Virus record (IMG/VR): IMGVR_UViG_3300035199_000626
Coordinates: 1-23,964 of that record
DNA: 23,964 bases
Origin: a virus
Direction: 5' to 3' (one strand)
Position 1 is the first letter of the stretch; every line of letters begins with the position of its first letter. The position numbers and the translations under genes were made by a program. Under the pieces are notes generated by a model. That model was given only the letters and a program-made list of their open reading frames with translations. It was not told the origin of the DNA and ran no database searches. Positions 8,676 to 15,399 of this stretch are shown one piece after another.

Positions 8676-9206
8676 ATGGCTATAAGAAAAAACAAGAAGA
8701 GAATTGATCCTCGGTATTTTTTAAACGAGACGACGTATAGGGATTTGGAAGAACAAGAGGGCCAGGACGCGGTTAAGGCGTTGCTGGAGAAGATATGGAC
8801 CAGTATAGATGGTGGTATCCCACAGATCAGCGCTGAGCTTGGTACTTATGGTGGAGAAGGATGCAAAGATATCAGGGTACAGGGGGTTATTGATAAATAT
8901 GAGAAGATCATGGGAGAGGTTAATACTGCCGCGGCGTCAATCAAAGCTGCCCAGACAATGGTACATCAGCTTCAGGCAGCCGTAAAAGCTGGACGTTCAG
9001 ACATTGAATTAGTTTCAAGACATTATTCGCAACTTATTAACGTCGCTACGGAAGCATATGAAGCAGCTAAAGCGATGAACCCGGAAGATCAACGTAGCAT
9101 TAAAATGGGGATCTTCAAAACATGCGGATATGGGACCGCTCTATCGTTCCACCGGCGAAACGCGAAAGGAATCAAGGGCATGATTGAACGTGCGCTTGGC
9201 GTCTAA
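8676..9206 (+). CDS. Unknown helical phage protein
   Basis: This gene encodes 176 residues. The ATG at 8676 follows AAGGAG (8664-8669) by six bases, ten bases after the primase stop. The N-terminus is basic (MAIRKNKKRIDPRYFLNE) and the middle is alanine-rich and probably long helices or coiled coil (roughly residues 65-135). There is no membrane segment or enzymatic motif. The N-terminal FLNE contains an L-x-E tripeptide at residues 16-18, the same kind of site seen in the module proteins downstream, but the surrounding sequence is different. It is probably co-transcribed with the primase and the next two genes. Function unknown; a structural or internal head protein is one possibility. Confidence 0.6.
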   Translation: MAIRKNKKRIDPRYFLNETTYRDLEEQEGQDAVKALLEKIWTSIDGGIPQISAELGTYGGEGCKDIRVQGVIDKYEKIMGEVNTAAASIKAAQTMVHQLQAAVKAGRSDIELVSRHYSQLINVATEAYEAAKAMNPEDQRSIKMGIFKTCGYGTALSFHRRNAKGIKGMIERALGV

Positions 9207-9225
9207 ATAAAAAGGCCCTTCGATA

Positions 9226-9477
9226 ATGAAAATCACTCAGGCACGACTTAAAGAGATCATCAACGAAGAGATTGAGGCCTGGTTATCTGAGGATGATGAG
9301 ATCGAAGAAGATAAAGATTGGATCCAAAAGGCAGTCGATCCCGAACACGAAGGCTATTGCACGCCGATGACCAAAAAGACCTGTACTCCTGCGCGCAAGG
9401 CACTCGCCAAGCGCTTTAAGAAAGCGGCGAAGAAGAAAGAAAAGAAAGGCGGTACGGGCTGGCAAGGGAAAGTCTAA
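9226..9477 (+). CDS. Small basic protein with the N-terminal MKIT module
   Basis: This 83-residue protein starts MKITQARLKEIINEE, a variant of the N-terminal module shared with at least seven other proteins in this window. A very acidic stretch follows (residues 17-33). The C-terminal half (roughly residues 43-83) has Cys-Thr-Pro repeats (YCTPMTKKTCTPARKALAKR) and is strongly basic. The acidic-then-basic layout would suit a DNA-contacting protein whose N-terminus is removed, but that is inference. The possible (I/L)-x-E site is I12-N13-E14. AAAGG lies ten bases before the ATG, a weak signal, and the stop overlaps the next start by one base, which suggests coupling. Confidence 0.7.
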   Translation: MKITQARLKEIINEEIEAWLSEDDEIEEDKDWIQKAVDPEHEGYCTPMTKKTCTPARKALAKRFKKAAKKKEKKGGTGWQGKV

Positions 9478-10415
9478 TGAAGATCTCCGAAGTCAAACTC
9501 CGACAGATTATTTTACAAGAGGTTCATGGCCGGCTTGTAAAAGAGTTGATTGATGAAGAACTTTTTAGGATTCTTTTAGAACAAGATGATGATATATCGG
9601 ACGAAGAATACCTTGAATTATGGAAAAAGAAACCCAGCTTTCGTCAACGAGTAAGAGACACATTTGATAATTTCGATGCCCTGTCGTCGCTTAAGAAAAA
9701 AGCTGCAATCGTAGTGATGGGAATGATGGCGGCCGGCCTTACCGACTTTGCTGGCAAGACCGCTGCGCAAGCTCAAGCAGATCAACTTGCAGCAGAATTT
9801 AGAGCCGACCAAGAGGAAGCAAAAGCAAAAAGCTTTGGCACTCTTGAAGATGTGCGTAATTTTAGAGATGCGGCCCAGTCCGAAATCCCAGTGCTCAGCG
9901 ACACCGACGCAGAGGGTATTCAGCAAGCAAGAGATAAATTCATGGCCATGGGTGTTCAAGAAGCCCCTATCATTAGTGATTTAGCGGTGGGAACAGGAGA
10001 GCAAAGGTTTGCATACACCCCAGCAGACAACATACCAGACGATACTGTTCTTCCGTTTGTGGGTATGACCAAGGCTGATTGGGAAGTATTAGTGCGTAGA
10101 TGGCTCACCTCTCCAGGCGGGGTCAAGAAGATTGAGAGATATATTGGCACCAGAGGAAAAAGCCAAGCGCTTTTTTGGGCGTACGGACCCAGAGAACAAC
10201 TATTTTCATATGCAGTCGATGATGCGGATCCGGGCAACCGAGGAATGTGGCTTCCTCCGGAATGGTCCGTCGCATATGATGTGGTGCAGAAAAACAAAGC
10301 ACGATCCGGCCAACCATCGCCAGAGGATGATCTTGGTATCCCTACGGCCGGCGGCCCCGACGTCTGGAAAGAATCTTTAAGAAAATACTTGCATCATATT
10401 CTGAATGTGTTATAA
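9477..10415 (+). CDS. Module-tagged protein with one hydrophobic segment, function unknown
   Basis: This 312-residue protein starts at the ATG at 9477, overlapping the previous stop and following an AGGGAAAG ribosome binding site. The N-terminus MKISEVKLRQIILQE is a divergent copy of the shared module, with L13-Q14-E15 as the possible cleavage tripeptide, one residue later than in its relatives. Residues 73-92 (KKAAIVVMGMMAAGLTDFAG) could be a membrane-crossing or membrane-inserting helix, followed by an Ala/Gln/Glu-rich helix. The C-terminal half is unlike anything I recognise and shows no lysozyme or protease motif. Its last codons overlap the next promoter. It may be an internal virion protein, by analogy with the other tagged proteins. 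Confidence 0.65.
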   Translation: MKISEVKLRQIILQEVHGRLVKELIDEELFRILLEQDDDISDEEYLELWKKKPSFRQRVRDTFDNFDALSSLKKKAAIVVMGMMAAGLTDFAGKTAAQAQADQLAAEFRADQEEAKAKSFGTLEDVRNFRDAAQSEIPVLSDTDAEGIQQARDKFMAMGVQEAPIISDLAVGTGEQRFAYTPADNIPDDTVLPFVGMTKADWEVLVRRWLTSPGGVKKIERYIGTRGKSQALFWAYGPREQLFSYAVDDADPGNRGMWLPPEWSVAYDVVQKNKARSGQPSPEDDLGIPTAGGPDVWKESLRKYLHHILNVL

Positions 10416-10416
10416 T
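10389..10416 (+). promoter_or_regulatory. Sigma-70-type promoter for the 27-residue peptide gene
   Basis: TTGCAT (10389-10394), a 16-base spacer and a perfect TATAAT (10411-10416) with an upstream TGT extended -10. It overlaps the end of the preceding gene and lies about 30 bases before the small membrane peptide start. Confidence 0.75.
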
Positions 10417-10443
10417 ATAAGCATGAACACAAGGAGGGTTTGT

Positions 10444-10527
10444 ATGTTCGTTCTTAATCTAATCGTTGATTCTATGTTGCTGGTTGCTTCTTTTTATGGG
10501 ACTTTGTTTCTGCTGCAATCGATTTAA
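10444..10527 (+). CDS. 27-residue hydrophobic peptide, putative single-pass membrane protein
   Basis: ATG 10444 follows a strong AAGGAGG ribosome binding site with a six-base gap, and the frame runs to TAA at 10525-10527. The peptide has one acidic residue, no basic residue and is otherwise almost all hydrophobic (MFVLNLIVDSMLLVASFYGT, then LFLLQSI), long enough for one membrane helix. It has its own promoter with a perfect -10 (10389-10416) and sits in a 180-base gap between two large genes. Promoter plus ribosome binding site plus frame make chance unlikely. Small phage membrane peptides can act in lysis timing, superinfection exclusion or host membrane change; no specific role can be read here. 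Confidence 0.65.
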   Translation: MFVLNLIVDSMLLVASFYGTLFLLQSI

Positions 10528-10535
10528 TTTTATAG

Positions 10536-10564
10536 TTGACAGCCTCTATTGACAGTGCTATACT
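10536..10564 (+). promoter_or_regulatory. Strong sigma-70-type promoter for the SbcD-SbcC fusion gene
   Basis: TTGACA (10536-10541), a 17-base spacer and TATACT (10559-10564), with a TGC extended -10. It is overlapped by the inverted repeat at 10542-10576. The ribosome binding site AAGGAGG at 10585-10591 follows. Confidence 0.88.
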
Positions 10565-10576
10565 GTCAATAGAGGC
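10542..10576. repeat. Perfect 14-bp inverted repeat over the promoter (candidate operator)
   Basis: The left arm GCCTCTATTGACAG (10542-10555) and the right arm CTGTCAATAGAGGC (10563-10576) are exact reverse complements around a 7-base centre, TGCTATA. The arms cover the promoter spacer and the start-site region, and the centre holds most of the -10 box. Because a start site would fall near 10571, transcripts from this promoter lack the left arm, so the repeat more likely acts as DNA (repressor or activator site, or cruciform). In read-through RNA from the upstream promoter it could form a hairpin. Confidence 0.85.
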
Positions 10577-10595
10577 ATTTGTCTAAGGAGGATAT

Positions 10596-13500
10596 GTGAA
10601 GTTTGCTCATATTAGCGATACTCACATTAAAAATTTAAAATATCATTTCGAATATCGAGTAATCTTTGAACAGCTATACGAAAAGCTGCGTGAAGAAAAA
10701 GTCGATTATATCGTTCACTGTGGAGACGTTGCGCATACTAAGACGCAAATCTCCCCAGAATATGTGGATATGTGTTCGCAGTTCTTTGAGAGCTTGGCGG
10801 CCATCGCACCCACTTATGTAATTTTAGGCAATCATGACGGTAACCTAAAGAACAGCAGTCGTCAAGATGCTTTGACACCAATTTTTAATGCACTTAATCA
10901 TTCGAACCTTCATCTATTAAAGGAATCGGGAGAAACAAACGTCAACGACAAGGTGTGTCTAAACGTTCTTTCAGTATTTGATCGCGAAAATTGGATCCAA
11001 CCGACTAATTCAGATAAGATTAACATCGCTCTTTATCATGGATCAATCAGTAACTGTAAAACAGATATTGGCTGGGTCATGCTGAACGGCGAAGATACAA
11101 TGGGGATTTTTGATGGATTTGATTTCGCTATGCTTGGTGACATTCATCGTCGTCAAATTCTTGACGATGCTGGGCGCATTTGGTATGCAGGCAGTACCGT
11201 CCAGCAGAATCACGGAGAGACAAACGATAAGGGTATTCTTATTTGGGATATTCAATCAAAGGACGATTGGGACGTCGAGCCGGTTGTGTTCACGAACCCG
11301 AAGCCGTTCATTACACTGGAACTCACGCCGAAAGGCCGCATGCCCAAGGGAACGAATGTCCCGAAGGGCGCGAGACTTCGGCTCGTAAGTCATAATAATC
11401 TGCCGCTTAATATCATGAAGCGCGCCATAGATATCGCAAAGCACCGCTTTAAGCCGGAAGTTGTGACGTTTTTAAACCGTGCTGCAGGCGACCGCGGCGA
11501 CGTATCAGAAATCACCGATACACTAAAGACCGAGAACCTTCGCGATATTAATATTCAAGAAGAGTTGATAGACGAATATCTAAAAGATTATCAGGTCGAT
11601 GACTCCACGATGGAAAAGGTTTATGAACTTAACCGCAAATATAAGAAAGTGGTGGAAGACGACGATGATATTTCCCGGAATGTTAATTGGAAGCTCGCAA
11701 GCTTTGAATTCGACAATTTATTTAATTATGGAGAAAACAACAGTGTATGCTTTGAGGAGCTTAACGGGATCACAGGAATCTTTGGTAAAAACTTTTCTGG
11801 TAAAAGTAGCATTATTGATGCTGCACTTTGGACCCTTTTTAATACAACTTCAAAAAACGAACGCAAGAATCTCAACGTCATTAATCAAAACAAAGAGTCT
11901 TGTCGAGGAAAATTGAGGATTGATGTTGGCCATTATAGTTATACAATTGAGAGAACCGCTGAAAAGTACACTAAGCGATTAAAGGGCGAAGAGACCCTTG
12001 AAGCAAAGACTGATTTAAATTTTGAAGTTTATGATAATATTGCGGACGAGACCATATCTTTAAACGGCCTCAGTCGCCCCCTGACCGACGCAAATATTCG
12101 TAAACACTTCGGCACGTGTGAAGACTTTCTAATCTCTTCAATGGCCTCCCAGCACGGCGCATTGGCGTTTATTGACGAAGGCTCCACCCGTCGGAAGGAG
12201 ATCATTGCCAAATTCCTTGATTTGGAAATTTTTGAAAAGAAATTCAAATTATCCAAAGAAGATAGTACCGATCTCAAGGGCGCCCTAAAACGCCTCGAAT
12301 CGCGCAATTATGATGAGGAGATCGCCGATGCTTCCGGAGAACTGAAAACTAAAAAGACAGAACTAGAAGGTCACAAGCGCCAATGTGAAAAATTAAAGAC
12401 AGAAATTGACAATATAACGCAGACCTGTGCGAAGTTGCGAAATAGCATTGACGCAATTCCCGAAGAGGTCATCAACGTGATTGACACAAAGAGGGAGATT
12501 CGAAAGAAACAAATTCAGATTGCGTCCTTGGAAAGTGAAAACAAACAACATAGCGTAGACCTGAGCGTAAAGAGGGGTATTTCTGAGAAGATAGAGCATT
12601 ATCTTAAAAAGATAAACATAGCTGTTCTTTCAAGACAACAAGGTGTTATCGAAAACCTTCAGCACGAAAAGGAAGAAAACGCCCAAACTCTCGCAACCCT
12701 CCTACAACAGATAGGGGATATCGAACGCAAGGCACAATTATTGGAGGGGATCCCGTGTGGTACTGAATATCCGCAATGCAAATTTATTCGTGATGCTAAT
12801 GTAGCTGTGGCTAATCTTCCCCATGTGGAAGAAGAACAACAGAACACACAACTCGTATCCAACACCATAGATAAAAAGATTCAGAGTTTGCGACCAGATT
12901 TTGTAGCAGATCAAATCGAGAAGCACACAACTATATCCAGCAAGAGACTTCTTACAACAAATGCAATTGCAGATCTTAATTTATCCATAGAAAAGAATCA
13001 CGCTTCGGCGGAGCGACTGGGATATGAATTGAAAGATCTGGAAGAAAAGAAAAAGAAATATGAAGAGAACAAAGAAGCCATTGAAAATTTTGAAGAGTTT
13101 ACGGCAGAACTGGATGCTTGCAACGCTACACTAGAAAAGGCCGAAGCTAAATATGGAGTGCGCCAAGAGCAGACTTTAGAACTTTACAAGGATGTTGGTT
13201 CTCTCGAACAAAAAGTAGAAAGCGTTCGAGAACAAAAACAAGAATACCTAAACCTACAGGAGGAATACTCAGCTTATGATCTTTACATGCATTGCATGCA
13301 TTCATCTGGTATTGCTTACGATATTATTAAACGGAAACTCCCCGTCATCAATCAAGAGATCGCGAAGGTCTTGGCCAATATAGTTGATTTCGAAATCTTC
13401 TTCGAAGATAGTGGAAAGAAATTTGATATTTTTATTAAGCACCCCAGACACGAACCTAGACCTATTGAAATGGCATCCGGTGCCGAAAAAACTATGGGTG

Positions 13501-13745
13501 CCATGGCCATTCGTTTGGCTCTTTTGAGCGTTTCGTCGTTACCAAAAAGTGATTTGTTCATTCTTGATGAACCGGGCACCGCACTAGACGAAGAAAATAT
13601 GGAAGGTTTTATTAGGATATTGGAACTAATTAAAGTGTATTTTAAGAACGTTTTGTTGATCTCGCACCTTGATTCGCTCAAAGACTGTGTTGACATGCAA
13701 ATTGTAATTGAGAAAAAATCAGGATACGCGAGAGTTAATCAATAG
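10596..13745 (+). CDS. SbcD-SbcC (gp47-gp46) single-chain fusion, recombination nuclease-ATPase
   Basis: This 1049-residue protein joins two subunits that are separate in T4 and bacteria. Residues 1 to about 350 are an Mre11/SbcD phosphoesterase: Asp8 and His10 (ISDTHIKN), Asp44 (HCGD), GNHDG at 78-82, His148 (YHGS) and LGDIHRRQ at 180-187. Residues from about 360 are a Rad50/SbcC ATPase: Walker A GKNFSGKS at 397-404, long coiled coils, a cysteine pair at 721 and 728, an ABC signature (ASGAEKT) near 957, and Walker B with D-loop (LFILDEPGTALDEEN) near 988. It would resect DNA ends for recombination-dependent replication. It starts at GTG 10596, four bases after AAGGAGG (10585-10591), under its own promoter. 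Confidence 0.95.
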   Translation: MKFAHISDTHIKNLKYHFEYRVIFEQLYEKLREEKVDYIVHCGDVAHTKTQISPEYVDMCSQFFESLAAIAPTYVILGNHDGNLKNSSRQDALTPIFNALNHSNLHLLKESGETNVNDKVCLNVLSVFDRENWIQPTNSDKINIALYHGSISNCKTDIGWVMLNGEDTMGIFDGFDFAMLGDIHRRQILDDAGRIWYAGSTVQQNHGETNDKGILIWDIQSKDDWDVEPVVFTNPKPFITLELTPKGRMPKGTNVPKGARLRLVSHNNLPLNIMKRAIDIAKHRFKPEVVTFLNRAAGDRGDVSEITDTLKTENLRDINIQEELIDEYLKDYQVDDSTMEKVYELNRKYKKVVEDDDDISRNVNWKLASFEFDNLFNYGENNSVCFEELNGITGIFGKNFSGKSSIIDAALWTLFNTTSKNERKNLNVINQNKESCRGKLRIDVGHYSYTIERTAEKYTKRLKGEETLEAKTDLNFEVYDNIADETISLNGLSRPLTDANIRKHFGTCEDFLISSMASQHGALAFIDEGSTRRKEIIAKFLDLEIFEKKFKLSKEDSTDLKGALKRLESRNYDEEIADASGELKTKKTELEGHKRQCEKLKTEIDNITQTCAKLRNSIDAIPEEVINVIDTKREIRKKQIQIASLESENKQHSVDLSVKRGISEKIEHYLKKINIAVLSRQQGVIENLQHEKEENAQTLATLLQQIGDIERKAQLLEGIPCGTEYPQCKFIRDANVAVANLPHVEEEQQNTQLVSNTIDKKIQSLRPDFVADQIEKHTTISSKRLLTTNAIADLNLSIEKNHASAERLGYELKDLEEKKKKYEENKEAIENFEEFTAELDACNATLEKAEAKYGVRQEQTLELYKDVGSLEQKVESVREQKQEYLNLQEEYSAYDLYMHCMHSSGIAYDIIKRKLPVINQEIAKVLANIVDFEIFFEDSGKKFDIFIKHPRHEPRPIEMASGAEKTMGAMAIRLALLSVSSLPKSDLFILDEPGTALDEENMEGFIRILELIKVYFKNVLLISHLDSLKDCVDMQIVIEKKSGYARVNQ

Positions 13746-13751
13746 GAGATT
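13722..13751 (+). repeat. Direct repeat copy 1: SbcC 3' end plus ribosome binding site
   Basis: This 30-base stretch encodes the last residues of the SbcD-SbcC fusion (GYARVNQ and stop) and the following AGGAG. It matches 14213-14242 at 26 of 30 positions. The second copy, in the same relative frame, would read GLARVNQ and stop. Confidence 0.85.
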
Positions 13752-13756
13752 TTAAA

Positions 13757-14194
13757 ATGAAAGTAACCAAGAGACAACTTAAGAAGATTATTAAGGAAGA
13801 GATAGAGGCAACGATGCAGGAACAAGGTGGGGATAAGATGGCAAAAGCACAAGAACTTGCCCAAGTCCTCGCCCAAAGTCCGGCCATCATGGATTTTGTG
13901 AGAGAAGCAGCCCAAAATCCAGAAGTTCAAGCTGTCGCAGAAGAGGGTGAAAGCAAACTCTCTGAGCGCCACGACCCGGATGTGAGCCAAGCCAGCGCGC
14001 TTGGTGCTGCTGGAATGGGCCTCGGCGCGGCCGCACTGCACGTTAACCTTATGAGCCAAATAGGCATGGTATCGGCCGCCACCGCCGGCGGACTCTTCGG
14101 CGCACTTGGGCTCCCGGCCGCGGGTCTGATTGCCGTCGCGGTTGGTATATTAGTCCATAGAACGATCAAGGGCCCCCCGGTCTCCGAGCGATGA
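13757..14194 (+). CDS. Module-tagged protein with Gly/Ala-rich membrane segments
   Basis: This 145-residue protein starts at the ATG at 13757, eight bases after AGGAG, with MKVTKRQLKKIIKEE, a close copy of the shared N-terminal module (possible cleavage tripeptide I12-K13-E14). Residues 21-75 are helical and mixed in charge. Residues 79-133 are Gly/Ala-rich and hydrophobic, enough for two membrane passes (roughly 79-96 and 103-133), ending in a short basic tail. It could be a membrane-active protein delivered from the virion, or a holin-like protein made late; sequence alone does not decide. It lies between the SbcD-SbcC fusion and the tubulin-like gene and is bracketed by 30-base direct repeats, so it looks inserted. 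Confidence 0.7.
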   Translation: MKVTKRQLKKIIKEEIEATMQEQGGDKMAKAQELAQVLAQSPAIMDFVREAAQNPEVQAVAEEGESKLSERHDPDVSQASALGAAGMGLGAAALHVNLMSQIGMVSAATAGGLFGALGLPAAGLIAVAVGILVHRTIKGPPVSER

Positions 14195-14244
14195 AAATCA
14201 CCAAGTATGAATGGATTAGCAAGAGTAAATCAATAGGAGATTAA
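14191..14244 (+). pseudogene. Recombination scar: start of a module joined to a remnant SbcC 3' end
   Basis: The ATG at 14191 overlaps the previous stop (ATGA). Its first 16 bases, ATGAAAATCACCAAGT, equal the start of the module gene at 16556, then homology stops. In this frame a 17-residue peptide (MKITKYEWISKSKSIGD) would be made. In another frame, 14195-14236 reads KSPSMNGLARVNQ and stop, matching the end of the SbcD-SbcC fusion (KSGYARVNQ). The stretch therefore looks like a fusion of a lost module gene with the tail of a related sbcC allele. It also carries the ribosome binding site AGGAG (14235-14239) of the tubulin-like gene. It might still be translated, but I consider it a remnant. 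Confidence 0.7.
14213..14242 (+). repeat. Direct repeat copy 2: remnant SbcC 3' end plus ribosome binding site
   Basis: Second copy of the repeat at 13722-13751, with 26 of 30 identical bases. Two of the changed codons are synonymous in the SbcC frame (GCG to GCA, GTT to GTA), which suggests a copy that once coded. It supplies the AGGAG for the tubulin-like gene. Confidence 0.85.
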
Positions 14245-14245
14245 A

Positions 14246-15388
14246 ATGTCTGAAGAAAACGACGACAAAAACGAATTTGATTTTCTGCCTCCCGCAGAAC
14301 CACCTCCTGCATTTGTACAGGAGAAAGACAGTTACCACGAACAGGTAGATGCCGAAGACTTTGGCATGGTGGAGGACTTTGGACTCCAGATGGAGTATTC
14401 CGATGAAGACCTTCTTCCCGAGAACACAGCTGCTTCTTCGCTGAACATTGGCTTTGTCGGCGTTGGTGGTGGTGGCAACAAAATGGCCAACGCCTTTCTA
14501 GAGCTTGGTTTCAACAAGACGTTGATGGTTAACACCACAGGAAAGGACATTCCAAAGAACGTCGAAGAAGATCATGTCGTCCTCATCCCCGATAGCGACG
14601 GCATCGGCAAGAACGTAGACTATGGCAAAGAAGTTCTATCACAGAATGGTGCCATCATTGAAGACGCTCTTCGCATTAAGCTTGGCAAAGTCGACTGGCT
14701 CATTGTGATGGCCGGCGGCGGCGGTGGAACCGGAAGTTCCGTGACCGCACTGCACCCAGTTTTTGAAAGATATATGAAGTCTGTGCAGGCAGGTGGCAAA
14801 GTTGTATACATTGTTTCATGGCCCACAGCACAAGAAAACCTTAACCCCACAATCGCTCGTAATGCTTTAACGCTGCTGAATGATGTTGCGAAACACCCTC
14901 ACATTGTTCTGGACAACGAGCGTTCTACACGTTTACTGCGTGGCCGGATCGGCATGCTCGGCATGTATCCGGTCGCCAACACACAATTTGCTAAGTCACT
15001 TGCTCAAGTTTTAAAACTCTCCACCGAGGATTCACCGATCCAATCTTTCGACTCAAAGGATTTGGAAACTTGCTTGGGCGAAGATGGCAGGGCCTTCTTG
15101 GGCTCGACAATGATAAAAGATCCAAATACTGGAAAGCTTGGATCGGTGATCCTTCACAACTGCATGAACCGCTCCGCATGCCCTCCCCCCAAAGGGAAGG
15201 CTGGAGCAGGCTCATTAATTCTGGTTGTGTCAGAAGAGATGGTGGCTGATCCAAAAGTCAGCAAGAATATTGAGTCGGCAATCGCTTATGTCGGCGGCCG
15301 ATGCGAGACATTGTTCTCTGGCGTTTATGTTAGAAAGAATGTGCCCGGATTGATTGCGATACTAAGTATGAATGGTTTAACCACGTAA
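14246..15388 (+). CDS. FtsZ/tubulin-like GTPase
   Basis: This 380-residue protein has the tubulin/FtsZ GTPase plan. The first nucleotide loop is IGFVGVGGGGNKMANAFL (68-85), the tubulin signature loop is GGGGGTGSS (157-165), and SFDSKDLETCL (267-277) lines up with the FtsZ T7 loop, keeping both acidic positions (Asp269, Asp272) while the usual Asn is Ser. By family knowledge it would form GTP-dependent filaments. Known phage relatives such as PhuZ centre the replicating phage DNA; whether this one does so is inference. The GTPase core (about 66-380) is of normal size, preceded by an unusual acidic extension of about 65 residues with prolines. There is no acidic C-terminal tail like that of PhuZ. 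ATG 14246 follows AGGAG by six bases. Confidence 0.88.
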   Translation: MSEENDDKNEFDFLPPAEPPPAFVQEKDSYHEQVDAEDFGMVEDFGLQMEYSDEDLLPENTAASSLNIGFVGVGGGGNKMANAFLELGFNKTLMVNTTGKDIPKNVEEDHVVLIPDSDGIGKNVDYGKEVLSQNGAIIEDALRIKLGKVDWLIVMAGGGGGTGSSVTALHPVFERYMKSVQAGGKVVYIVSWPTAQENLNPTIARNALTLLNDVAKHPHIVLDNERSTRLLRGRIGMLGMYPVANTQFAKSLAQVLKLSTEDSPIQSFDSKDLETCLGEDGRAFLGSTMIKDPNTGKLGSVILHNCMNRSACPPPKGKAGAGSLILVVSEEMVADPKVSKNIESAIAYVGGRCETLFSGVYVRKNVPGLIAILSMNGLTT

Positions 15389-15399
15389 GGAACAACAAA

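Noticed and set aside
9477-10415. Possible endolysin, because of its size and the lack of another candidate
   Set aside because: No lysozyme, amidase or peptidase active-site pattern is visible, and the module N-terminus points elsewhere.
13690-13718. TTGACA at 13690-13695, a possible promoter for the module gene at 13757
   Set aside because: No -10-like hexamer lies at 16-18 bases; the region is an A-run coding for Lys in the SbcC part.
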